Source: Erythroxylum novogranatense
Lineage: Eukaryota; Streptophyta; Magnoliopsida; Malpighiales; Erythroxylaceae
Assembly: GCA_029891385.1 (NCBI GenBank)
Contig: CM057233.1
Location: 56,188,063-56,252,062, forward strand
Direction: 5' to 3'
Length of the DNA stretch: 64,000 nucleotides
This document shows positions 24,174 to 33,976 of the stretch, piece after piece. The notes under the pieces are model-generated. The model searched no databases. It had not been told where the DNA came from and saw only the letters and a list, made by a program, of their open reading frames with translations. Made by a program: the position numbers and the translations under genes. The number at the start of each line of letters is the position of its first letter. Within the stretch, counting starts at the first letter, position 1.

Positions 24174-24630
24174 CTAAATTAATTTTGTAAAGATTATTTC
24201 TTCTCTTGGCAGAAAAAGTATAGACCCATCTTTGTTTCTGACTTCACAAAGATTTTGATTGAATGTGACTGTGAAACCAGAATCACACAATTGACTGACG
24301 CTTATCAAATTATGTTTCAGACCATCAACAAGAAGTACGTTATTTATGCATGTAAAGGAATCTTTACCTATTTTATCGATTCCAATAATCTTGCCCTGCT
24401 GGTTGTCTTCGAAAGTTACCAATCCTCCCTTCGTATACTGAAGATCTAGGAACATAGACCTTCTTCCCGTCATATGTCGCGAGCATCCACTGTCTAAATA
24501 CCAATGGTGCTTGTCGCATCTTCCAAGGAAGGATATCTACAGGAGAAGCTATTTTAGTTTTTGGTACCCATATTTTCCTGGGTCCTTTATGGTTAGTAAC
24601 ATGCACATGATGCGTTTTTTTAATGCACAT
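24174..24630 (-). pseudogene. protease region of the SIRE-like element, frameshifted
   Basis: Two overlapping frames. 24630-24500 reads HHVHVTNHKGPRKIWVPKTK, the linker before protease. The other frame gives the protease core with active-site Asp in WYLDSGCSRHMTG, then GLKHNLISVSQLCDSGFTV. A frame jump separates the linker from the core near 24510, so this copy cannot make a continuous polyprotein here. Confidence 0.82.
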
Positions 24631-24639
24631 TACTAGATC

Positions 24640-24950
24640 GAGATTTATTATAGTTTCTCTTCTGAGTGAAAGAATTCTTATAGGAATGAGACTTATTGCC
24701 TGTAAACCCTAATCTAGTTTTATCACCTGGATGTCTACATTTTCCAAACATCTCATTCAATTTCTTTGTGCTCTCGGTGAAGGTAGCTAAATCGGCTGAT
24801 AGATTCTTAATTCTAAGTTTCAGCTGATTGATCTCTTGTGATCTGTCTCCGACTTTCTTTTTTTTTCTAATTGCTTCTTCAGACAGACATTTTCTCTCTC
24901 TATTTCTTCCGTATGTTTAATATTTTCTACATACTTTTTCTTTAACAGTT
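24640..24950 (-). other. Gag-protease spacer of the SIRE-like element
   Basis: Non-open remnant of the Gag tail and linker, with a coiled-coil-like coding trace (repeated LKIR/LSADLATF-like codons), broken by stops and a T run near 24850-24870. Confidence 0.5.
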
Positions 24951-24954
24951 TGTA

Positions 24955-26142
24955 CTATTTCAGAATAGCATGAGAATCTTCTAACAATTCTGAGTAGGCA
25001 TCATGCAAATTATCGTAATAAGATTTTACCTCCTCATCACTATCTTCCTTGGCTACCAGGAAGATGTTTGCATGTTCAGACGACTCAGAGCCTGTATCTG
25101 ATTCTGATGAATCTAGGTCCTCCCACGTTGCCATCATGCTTTTCTTGCCTTCTCTACTCTTCTTTAGTTTCTTCTTTAGTGTTGGACATTCAGACTTGTA
25201 GTGTCCAGCCTGATTGCACTCGTAGCAGATGATAGATGACTTCTTTGGTTTAGCTTCATCTTTGCCATTCTTCTTGAAGGTCTGATTTGCTTTGGAATTC
25301 TTCTTCCACATGTGTCTTATCTTTCTGGAGATGAATGATAGTTCATCATCTTCATAACTTGACTCTTGTTCTGCTTGGATGGAGTCATCATCCTTTGATT
25401 CTTCAATCTTTAAGGCTTTTGATGACTTCCTCCTTCTTTGAGTCTTTTGATTCTTTTGTTCGTCCTTCAGCACTATCGTCTTGTCTCGTTTGGGCTTGTC
25501 TTCAGCATCGAGTTCAACTTCATGAATCTTCAAGGATCCAAGCAACTCGTCAAGCATTAGCACGCTCAAATCTTTGGCTTCCTGCACCGCCGTAACTTTA
25601 GGTCTCCACCTCTTCGGAAGACTTCTTAGGATCTTTCGAACATGATCTTGATTGTTGTACGTTCTTCCAAAAGCTTTCAATCCATTGACAATTGTTTGAA
25701 ATCTTCCAAACATTTGATCAATTGATTCTTCATCTTTCATCTTGAAAAACTCGTACTGGTGCACAAGAATACTTATCTTGGATTCTTTAACTTGGCTTGT
25801 GCCTTCGTGAGCAATAGACAATGTGTCCCACATCTCCTTTACGGTGTCGCATCCGTGGACTTTGTCATACTCGCCTCGCTAGGCACAGTCAAAAAGAACT
25901 TCGCTTTTGAGTTCGGGCTGTATTCTCGCTTTTGGTCACCATCCATCGATTCGTGGAATAGAATTGTCGTCTTCATCTACTGGTGTATAAGGTCCGTTCT
26001 CTATTACGTCCCAAAGGTCGACATGAGTAGATTCTATGAATAACCGCATCCTATCTTTCCAGTAATGATAATCTTCTCCGTTGAATGCTGGAGGTCTAGT
26101 GATTGAGGCTCCTTCTGCGATGTATACATGTGATTCCGCCAT
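24955..26142 (-). pseudogene. Gag of the SIRE-like element
   Basis: The start is ATG at 26142 (MAESHVYIAEG), just inside the primer site. The first piece has PPAFNGEDYHYWKDRMRLFI, the usual copia Gag opening, and stops near 25936. The second frame (25833-24955) continues with MWDTLSIAHEGTSQVKESKI, RKILRSLPKRWRPKVTAVQE (UBN2-type capsid region) and a zinc knuckle CYECNQAGHYKSEC about two-thirds along, followed by a Glu/Ser-rich tail. The break between 25936 and 25833 needs a frameshift. It resembles the intact Gag at 45758-47212 in layout and motif spacing. Confidence 0.88.
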
Positions 26143-26185
26143 TATCTTTAATCCACACTTTGTTAAAGTGATCCTTGGATACCTT

Positions 26186-26197
26186 GCTCTGATACCA
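26186..26197 (-). other. primer binding site of the SIRE-like element
   Basis: The plus strand GCTCTGATACCA is, on the minus strand, TGGTATCAGAGC, complementary to the 3' end of initiator Met-tRNA. It is 2 bp from the inner end of the 5' LTR. Confidence 0.9.
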
Positions 26198-26199
26198 AT

Positions 26200-27264
26200 T
26201 GAAGTGAATCACACGTTAGTACAATACTGAGGAAACGATATAAGAATGCACGAGAAGGGAGGGTTTAAATTGTGTATTCCCCTTTTTAAAATTTTTCAAA
26301 AATATTTGTTAGAAAATAAAATTCTTTTACATAATTTTTGATAGATTCTAATTAATCAAAAACTTTGTTTCAAACCAAGTAATGATAAAACTTGAATCTA
26401 AAAGAAAGATAGAGTAAGAGTAGTTGACACAAAGATTTATCCTGATTCACCCCAAACCGTGGGCTACGTCCAGTCCTCAGAGTTATTTCTGAGATTTTCA
26501 CTATCTCTTCAACTTTACAAGTATTCTTTGCATGCCTCTTCGTGTCTTTACAACCAAGATTCTTTCACACTTAGCCTCAGAGGCTATCTGTACTACTTTC
26601 TCACGATAAGTATTTGAACACTTGTTACAAAGAAAATAGCTCTCGCTAATTTGCATGAATGCTTTTACGATCACGTAAATGTAATTCAGCTCACGTTTCA
26701 ACTAACTTTGCAATCTTCGACTTCGACTTGTATTTATAGCCTTAGTCTCCAACTGCTTCTTGATTCTTGTTTCTTGAATCTTGCTTCTTAAATCTTTAAT
26801 AGAAACGGTTAATCAGTTGAGTTCTGTAACTAACCCGAACTGACTCTTGCATCTGGTTTTCTGTTTACGTCTTCGTCTGTTTTCTGTTTGCGTCTTCGTC
26901 TGTTTTTTTGTTTGCATCTTTGTCTGTTTTCTATTTGCGTCTTCGTCTGTTTTTCTGTTTGCGTCTTCGTCTGTTTTTCTGTTTGTGTCTTCGTCTCTTT
27001 TTTTTGTTTGTAAAAATCTTCGTCTGCATCTGTATTTCTCTTTTTCATCTGCGTTGCTTCGTCTGTGCTTCGTTTGTGTTTATTTTGTGTCTGCGTCTAT
27101 TTATTTCTTCTACATTCTTCGTCTACGTCTTATTGTGCTTTTGTGTCTGTGTTACTTCGCCTGTATTACTTCGTCTGCATTACTTCGTCTGCTTTGCTTT
27201 TCTTTTATTTTGCTCTTTGTTATACATCAAAATTATATCTAAGTAAAGTCATTTTGACTTAACA
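26200..27264 (-). repeat. right (5') LTR of the SIRE-like element
   Basis: TGAAGTGAATC...GACTTAACA. It pairs with 17684-18736. The CGTCTTCG minisatellite is at 26858-27005. The right flank is TTTCA, the target duplication. Confidence 0.92.
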
Positions 27265-27269
27265 TTTCA

Positions 27270-27679
27270 CCCTCAAAACACACGCCCACTGCCTCTAACT
27301 TGTCACTCTCTGTCAACCGATTGACAACAAAGTATCGTTCTGCTCGAAAAATCCATGAATCTGCTCCTTCACTATCGAACACCGGAAGCTCTAACTTTCT
27401 TGGGTATTTGTCTTTTCCTAACACTTTTTCAGTCATATCGAGGGTTTGATTTCATGGGTCAATGGGGTTTATGGTGTTGGCTTAGGTATTTGTTTCTAGT
27501 TCAACTTTATTGGGTGTTTGGGTTTTGGAAATGCACGAATCTCCAGGTTGTGGTTGTTGGTTAACTTTTTTTTGTAGAAGAAGTTGTAGACTGGTTTGGG
27601 TTTCTTGTAGCTGGGCTATAACTAGAGCAAAGTTGGCATTCATACCTTTAAAATCTTCTTCTAATTGCTCTACTCGCAT
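27270..27679 (-). pseudogene. Gag N-terminal half of the outer gypsy element
   Basis: 27679-27482 is a short open start (MRVEQLEEDFKGM..., coiled-coil-like). After a break, 27436-27270 has the conserved Gag part LELPVFDSEGADSWIFRAER, YFVVNRLTESDKLEAVGVCF. It ends at FEGE, at the copia insertion, and resumes at 17683 with AQAWLRFEERN, so the insertion split one codon run. At least one stop or frame change lies near 27440-27480. Confidence 0.85.
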
Positions 27680-27747
27680 TTCCGTTTGAGTTTTGGGTGT
27701 GTCGATTCCATGTCAATGTGGTCAAATTATCACAGGAGGATTGTGAT

Positions 27748-27759
27748 GCTCTGATACCA
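27748..27759 (-). other. primer binding site of the outer gypsy element
   Basis: GCTCTGATACCA on the plus strand (minus strand TGGTATCAGAGC), 4 bp from the inner end of the right LTR; initiator Met-tRNA type. Confidence 0.88.
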
Positions 27760-28093
27760 AGTTTGTTAGAACACTGATGTAATAAAATGTAAAAGACAAA
27801 ACACTATTATATGGAACTAAAAAGGAAAAGCTTCTAAGGAAACGAGAGTGTATATTGATAGGAGGAATTGATGACACCAGCAGTTTTGTGAAGTCTGCCT
27901 TACTTCTCAATCATTAAAACATTACATCAATCTTCTCTGCCTCTCTTCTCTCTTTCATGTGCTCTTATAAACGATGCATAACAAACTCAGTCTTATCTGG
28001 CATAACAACTTGACACAAAATAACATTCGTACTGCACTCCTCGGTGATCACGCGCAGAGCTTGCCACCTCAACCTCTATTCTCACACTTTATT

Positions 28094-30530
28094 TGTTGGC
28101 CCCCGAATTTTTCTTGTTAAATAAAACATGATTTAAATAAATTATGAGGTTTGATGGATAAAGTTTTGGAGCTACTTGTTATGTAAATGTTAGTAGAATT
28201 TATTATATGGTTTGGTTGTATTAAAAGTGGTAAGAATGCATAAGGGCATTTTAGTCAAGTCACTTAAGGTTATAAGATATAAGGCTTTTATTGAAGGGCA
28301 AAATGGACTTTTTAGAATACTAAAGGGTATAAAAAGAAGAAGTTAATGTGTTTTTCTTAAGGAGGGAAGAAGAAGTCGTGGAAGAAGAAGAGAAGAAGAG
28401 GAAAACTAGGGTTTTTGGAGATCTTGAAGAATTTGACGAATCTTGAAGCTAAACAAGTAAGTACGAGGCTCAACCCTTCTTGATTTATTGAATGAATCAT
28501 GTTTAGTGATAGTTAGAAGTGAAAATGAAGTGGAATGTGTGAAGTGAGTTGTTGTTGAACGGTGTTCTAGGGTTGATGATTTTGTTGTGTTTGTGAATGA
28601 TTTTGGGTTGGAATGAGCTTAGAAATGAAGTAGGAATGATAATTTAGGGTTAAGATGAGTTATTTGTGAAATATGGGAAGTATGAAGATGAAAAATGTCA
28701 AAAAAACGAGTTTTCGGGAGGTTTCTAGTCATGCACGTCGTGGCGTGCGCAGGCGTCCACGTCGCGAAATACGTGAGCGCCCACGTCGCGACGTACGAGA
28801 GCGCCCTCTCTGGGACGAGCTTCTGGGTTTCACCGCGGCGAGCTCCAACATTTTTCGCCGCGGTGAGCTTCAATTTTCCTGCACAGACATATTTTGGTAT
28901 TTTGGACATACTTTTGATGTAGATGTGCAAATGAGGTGATTTTTTATTCGTTGTAAAATAGAGACAAAGTTCTACAAGTTTTATGAAGAAAAGTGGTTTT
29001 AATTCATTTTATAAATATCTCAAATTTTGGATGGAAGTTGAGTATAGATTCTTATTTCAACATAAGGATAGTCCCAATATGTTTGGAGCATAACTTTCGG
29101 ATTTCTAAAACAAATTGAATGATTTTGGAGTCATTAGAAACTTAAGACAATGGGGAACAATTTTCTAGAAGAGAATATTACCAGATTTTGTCATTTACTT
29201 GATCCTAGTGATCATGGCAAATTGACCCGAATGTTTGGACTTTTGCAAGAGTTTGAGTTTTTAAAATTTATCTTAGTGAATATGCAATATTTGGGTCCTC
29301 AAATTGTATTCCTATTGAATGGGAAATTTGCATTTGATAAAGGGAATCAATGAAGGCAATAGGATCAAGAGGAGAGGCATCTTTTAAGCATTGAAACATT
29401 TTATTTTATGCCTTGGAAAATTCATGGCATTTTGTATATTCAGAAAAGAAAGAAAAGAGCATGAAAAGCATGAAAACATTTGATAAAATGATTTGAGCAT
29501 GATTATGTGCTTTGTTTGGGCGAGAGAGGAAAGTTTCGTTAGTCACGTGCACGTCGACATATAGCCTTCTCCCAGCTGCCCGCTTGAGGTCACGAGATCC
29601 TAAAAAATCAGACTCGTTTTGTTCACAGTATAAACTTCAATTTATCCACTTTGTTCCACGGAACTCTCGAGCCATTTGTTTGTGCATTGCATCTTTGAAT
29701 GGTCAAGCATGTTGCATAAATTGAGTGTTTTGTATTGATGGTTAAATGGATATGCTGTGTTGATGTGATGACAATTTTAACTACGAGTTTTGAGTTCAAA
29801 TTTCGAATTTGACTGAGAATTTGGGAACAAAGCATTTTTTGAATTCATTATGATTTTTATATGACAAATGAACACTTCAACGGTTTTGCTTATTCTTCGT
29901 TATAAGCTTGTTACCTACGAGCTTTAAGCTCACCCCCTTCCGTCCCCACCTTCAGGTGTTAAGCAAGAGATGGAGTGAAAAAGAGTCAAGGCATCACTCC
30001 CAATTTGCTTATGTTGTAATTTGAGTTATTTATGTAAAATACAAGGATTTGTCACTTTTCAAGGATTTCTAGTTCGTGTAATTTTTGCCTTTTGATATTT
30101 TGGATTATTTTTGTAATTTTGGCTTGGTATGCATTTAGAGCTTGTAAAACTCTATTTATTGATATTAAGGAATTATAAATTACGTATGGATGATGTTGAG
30201 TGGAAGTATGCATTTGAGTATATGGATCAGGTTGAGTGGAACTTTGGTATACTTGAGGAAGTTATCAATTTGATTTGAATATTTTGATTGTGAATTGTTG
30301 TTACATACATTATATATAAGTGAGATGTGTTATGGAAAAAGGAGCATAGAAATGGTATGAGACTTTAAGCTTCACGATTTCTTTGGATTACGCCAACGTT
30401 TATGGTTCAATGGTTGGACTCTGAAAACGGAGCTCATCATATTTGGTATTAGAGTAAGAAAAGATTACAACCACACTTATGTATGATGGTATTTTGTTCT
30501 GAGGTTGGGTTCTGAAAACGGGGCCCAGCA
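28094..30530 (+). repeat. 5' LTR of element B
   Basis: 2437 bp, TG...CA. It contains a GA-rich stretch (28365-28405), a CpG-dense palindromic block (28725-28870), an inverse copy of the CTACAAGTTTTATGAAG core (28972), a GC-rich CTTCTCCCAGCTGCCCGC block (29566 on) with a short hairpin at about 29630, and GCTCACCCCCTTCCG...TTCAGG (29927-29957). Relative to the 3' LTR it lacks about 190 bp at 29377 (junction at a GCAT repeat). Confidence 0.88.
28725..28870 (+). promoter_or_regulatory. CpG-rich palindromic block in LTR B
   Basis: About 60% G+C in a roughly one-third G+C neighbourhood. It contains the perfect palindrome ACGTCGCGACGT (28783-28794), repeated CACGTCG(C/T)G words, and an 11-bp inverted repeat CACCGCGGCGA / TCGCCGCGGTG (28831-28841, 28855-28865). 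The 3' LTR copy (34615-34735) has lost part of it through C-to-T and G-to-A changes. Confidence 0.7.
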
Positions 30531-30534
30531 TTTG

Positions 30535-30546
30535 TGGTATCAGAGC
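30535..30546 (+). other. primer binding site of element B
   Basis: TGGTATCAGAGC, 4 bp after the 5' LTR end (GCCCAGCA TTTG). Initiator Met-tRNA type. Confidence 0.9.
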
Positions 30547-33500
30547 GCCAACATTATGATCTTGCATGGGCGCATGTGTATGAGTTACACACATAAGCAA
30601 TGGTTAAGAATTTGAGGTGAGAAAATGATAATACTCTTTCGTGATATGAGAAAAAAGAAAGTTGCGGATGATTAGAAAGGAGAAATATTGGATGGGTAAA
30701 CATAACAGATAATGATTCAATGCAATCGTATTGGAGGATGTATTATTGAATATGACAGCAATATTGTACTGTGTTGATATGTTTTCGAAAGTGATATAGA
30801 TATGAACGTATTTCCATGGATTGTTTGAGAAATAAGGATATAAGTATACATGATGAGATTAGAATGTACAAGTAGAGTACAATGGAAACTTAACTTTGTT
30901 ATGATCTTAAGACGAGGAAATTGGAACCGAAGTGGTTGTTCGATTAATATGACAAGAGTGATGATCCGCAGTACGAGGAAATTAGTGGAATTGAGGTCAG
31001 AATTTCATAATGATTATGCATCGATAATTTCGAATTGATTGAGGATATACATGTGGAAGATGAAATAAATGATTAATGGAAAATGAGATAGAAGTGAGGA
31101 AATAGAGAAAGGGAAATGAAGTAGACATAAATGACTTTATATGAGATGAATGAAATGATATGTAGTATGGGGAAAAAAATTTACAAATGCGTATAAGATG
31201 GGATCTTATGTATGAATGAGATTAGAAAAAGGATGAAGCACTAAATGAGAAGAGTATATGCACTCAATATGGTAATTGACTCATTGTGAAATGATATAGC
31301 ATGAGAAAAGGTGAATTCTGGAAAAACTAGAATAAAATTGGTGTTAGTATGTTTGATAAAGAGAGAACTATTGTCTAAGATCAATGACGATCAAGGAATC
31401 AATTGTGTAAGATATAAATTGGTGATTTTAAGGAGTAATTCTGTGGATAGAATGGCATGACTTTGACGATGCCCATCCAAGCATATGCAGTAGCAAGTAT
31501 GTTCATTACTCCATTGAGTTTTGAGTGACTTGAACATTATCACCTTATGAGGATGAGAGAAATTGGTCTTCTCGAGGGATTAAAAGCAGCTGATATGTGA
31601 TGATGATAGCAGGTGATTGATAAAGATTTGTATGCATAGTATATATGATAGTAGAAAGAAATTCTCTTTTGAAGAAGAATTTCACTAAGTTAGATTGAGA
31701 GGATCAGATAGTTTATATGAAGAATGATCAATGAAAGAACTGAACAGAAAGGAATATGTAATGATTCGAAAGTGAGTATTAGAGTCCTGTCCCTAACGGC
31801 GACTCAAGCAAAAGTGGTAGAATATGCTACTGAAAAAGTATGTGTTTTGCTTGATGCAAAGGATCCAACTATGCGAGTGGATTCCTAAATTTGAGGAGAC
31901 ATTAATTGCCAATATGAGGAGTATATAAGTTCACGTTATGTTCTGGGTAAATATGTTCGGGAGATGCAAATTTTATCCGATGAAGATGTGACAAGCACAG
32001 GAAACTAAGATTGCAAATAAACTAGAGTGTGTGGAGAAACGAGTATAAATGAGCAGATATTAGAATACATCAATGCGAAATATGAGGAAATCTAAAGAAT
32101 AGATAAAATCAGTCAAGAAAGGTAAGACAATTAGGAAATTGAAAATAATAAGAGGTAATATTTCCCCATTGAGGGATCAGTTATTTGAGGAATTAATAGA
32201 ACCAATTGTGGACGTATGAAGTTTTGACAATATTTGTTCAAGTTAACAAATTCCTCGACAATACTATGGTATTGAAGATTAAAGCGATCTAAGTGAAGTT
32301 TGATGATATGTTAAGTGTATTCGAAGAGTTGAGAAGAATAGTCTGAATACTTGAGAAAAAATGAGTAAATCGTATGAGGGACGAAGGTAAAGAAAAGTTT
32401 GAAAAATTATAACACCGATATTAATTATATCGTCTGGATTTGGAAATTCAGTAGTATACAATGATGTTTGCATAAGAGATCAGGATAAGATCCAACGCAG
32501 TAAAATGAAGTGAATTCGTGTGCATGGAGACAACTGAAACCTCATAGGTTGATTGTTGATAGATGAATTGAAATTTGCTACTGTAGTGATTGCTGGAAAG
32601 TTGGAGACATTATATGTACAGAAATATTTTGACTGTGTGTAAGATATACAAATCATGAAACTTAAGGTACTTAGTGAGTTAAAAGAATTGAATGCGAGAG
32701 TGAGACTATGGATAGAGTTACTGGAAGATTATGTTGTACAAATGAGTACAAAAATAGTAAAGCTAGTGTTGTAATCAGATGCATTGAATAGAGAATTCAA
32801 TAGCAGTGAAGTATGAATTCAGATATAGAGATTATCAGATCTAGTGCAATAAAGAGTGCTGAATGGAGTCGAACTTAGGGCAAAATGAAGTACCATTAGT
32901 CATTGAAAATGTAAGATCAGTTTCACATGATCAAAGCTCAAATTGAGGATTCAAAAATTGTGAACCTTACCATGAAATCGAAAATGAATGTGAATTTTGT
33001 GTTCGAGTAGGAAAAATGATACCGGGTGATTGAGATAAGAAGTATGTGTACCGGTAAAGATGATTGAGCAAAGAGACTGTTAGAAAAGTACAAGTGGTGA
33101 TTTAAGCTATACATCCTAGAAGAAATATGTCATATGACTGAAAGTTTGAATTGTCGACAGTCTTAACTGTCGAAAATATGCTTGAAGTTTATAGTTTGGA
33201 GTTTATAGGATCATGAGACCAATGTATGGTTCTATTTGACTTTAAGCATCACAATCGTTGTTATAGTGATTTCAATAGAATACTGTATGAGGAGTTTGAT
33301 GATAGAAAGAGTCATTGCTTTTGTATTATGATGAGAAGGGCCTAATGGTCATTGAAGGTTAGAATTAGAGATGTTATGGACAGGTGATTTTAAGTGATTC
33401 AAGAAAGATGAATGAATTAGGCAGATCCGTGCCAAAGACATGGAATACAGTGAGATAGACATAAGAGATAAATGTACTGATACTAAAGTGATGTGAATTA

Positions 33501-33976
33501 TCAAGTGAAAGATGATTTGTCTCTAAGGGTATCACCTTACAGGGTGTGCTTACATGGGGTACAAGGTGTGCTTACATAGGGTACAAGGTGTGCTCAAGTT
33601 AGGACAAAGGATTTGCTAAGCCCAATATGGATTGTTCTATATGAAATTATTATGAGTTAGCGCTACTAATAAGAGATGTCTTAGCTCGAAATGTGATGTA
33701 CTTGAGTACATGAAGGAAATATTGATACGATATGATATCGATTTTATTGACACAGGAAGTGGAAAATTGTGAGTGATCTGAAAAATAATGAGGAACTAGT
33801 TAAGAAAGTGAATGGCCAAATAAGGGATTGAAAGACTGAGCGAATCTGTTGACCATGGTCATTTGAAAGAAAGTATTCGAGTGATGAAGTTTAATGAGAA
33901 ATGCCGGAACACCCTGCACTCCTGATCAGTCAGATAAGAATTTCTAGGACGAAATTCTTTTTAAGAGGGGGAGAGT
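30547..33976 (+). other. non-coding interior of element B
   Basis: A/G-rich with no frame over about 60-70 codons on either strand that resembles a protein. It ends with TTTCTAGGACGAAATTC and a purine tract. Near 33542-33605 there is a small tandem repeat. Nothing else recognisable is seen. It could be extremely decayed pol, but I find no residual domain words. Confidence 0.7.
33542..33605 (+). repeat. 22-bp tandem repeat
   Basis: GGTGTGCTTACATGGGGTACAA-type unit present two full times plus a partial third (GGTGTGCTCAAG). Confidence 0.85.

Larger units (their letters stand above)
17684..27264 (-). mobile_element. SIRE/Maximus-like Ty1/copia retrotransposon with an extra 3' ORF
   Basis: 9.58 kb, read right to left. 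LTRs are 1053 and 1065 bp (TGAAGTGAATC...TTAGCA or CTTAACA). Its insertion in the outer gypsy gag duplicated 5 bp (CTTCA left, TTTCA right, one difference). The Met-tRNA primer site is at 26186-26197 and the purine tract at 18737-18750. In coding order it has Gag, protease, integrase, RT-RNase H, then an additional long frame (21314-19008) before the 3' LTR. An extra ORF after RNase H is the hallmark of the SIRE lineage, where it has been called env-like. Several frames carry stops, many explained by C-to-T change (CAA to TAA, CGA to TGA). Confidence 0.92.

Noticed and set aside
18336..27246. Hydrophobic Cys/Phe/Leu-rich ORFs over 18336-18734 and 26847-27246
   Set aside because: They are translations of the CGTCTTCGTCTG minisatellite in the LTRs, with no independent support.
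28673..28939. Arg-rich ORF 28673-28939
   Set aside because: It arises from the CpG-rich palindromic block of LTR B, is not kept open in the 3' LTR, and has no family likeness.
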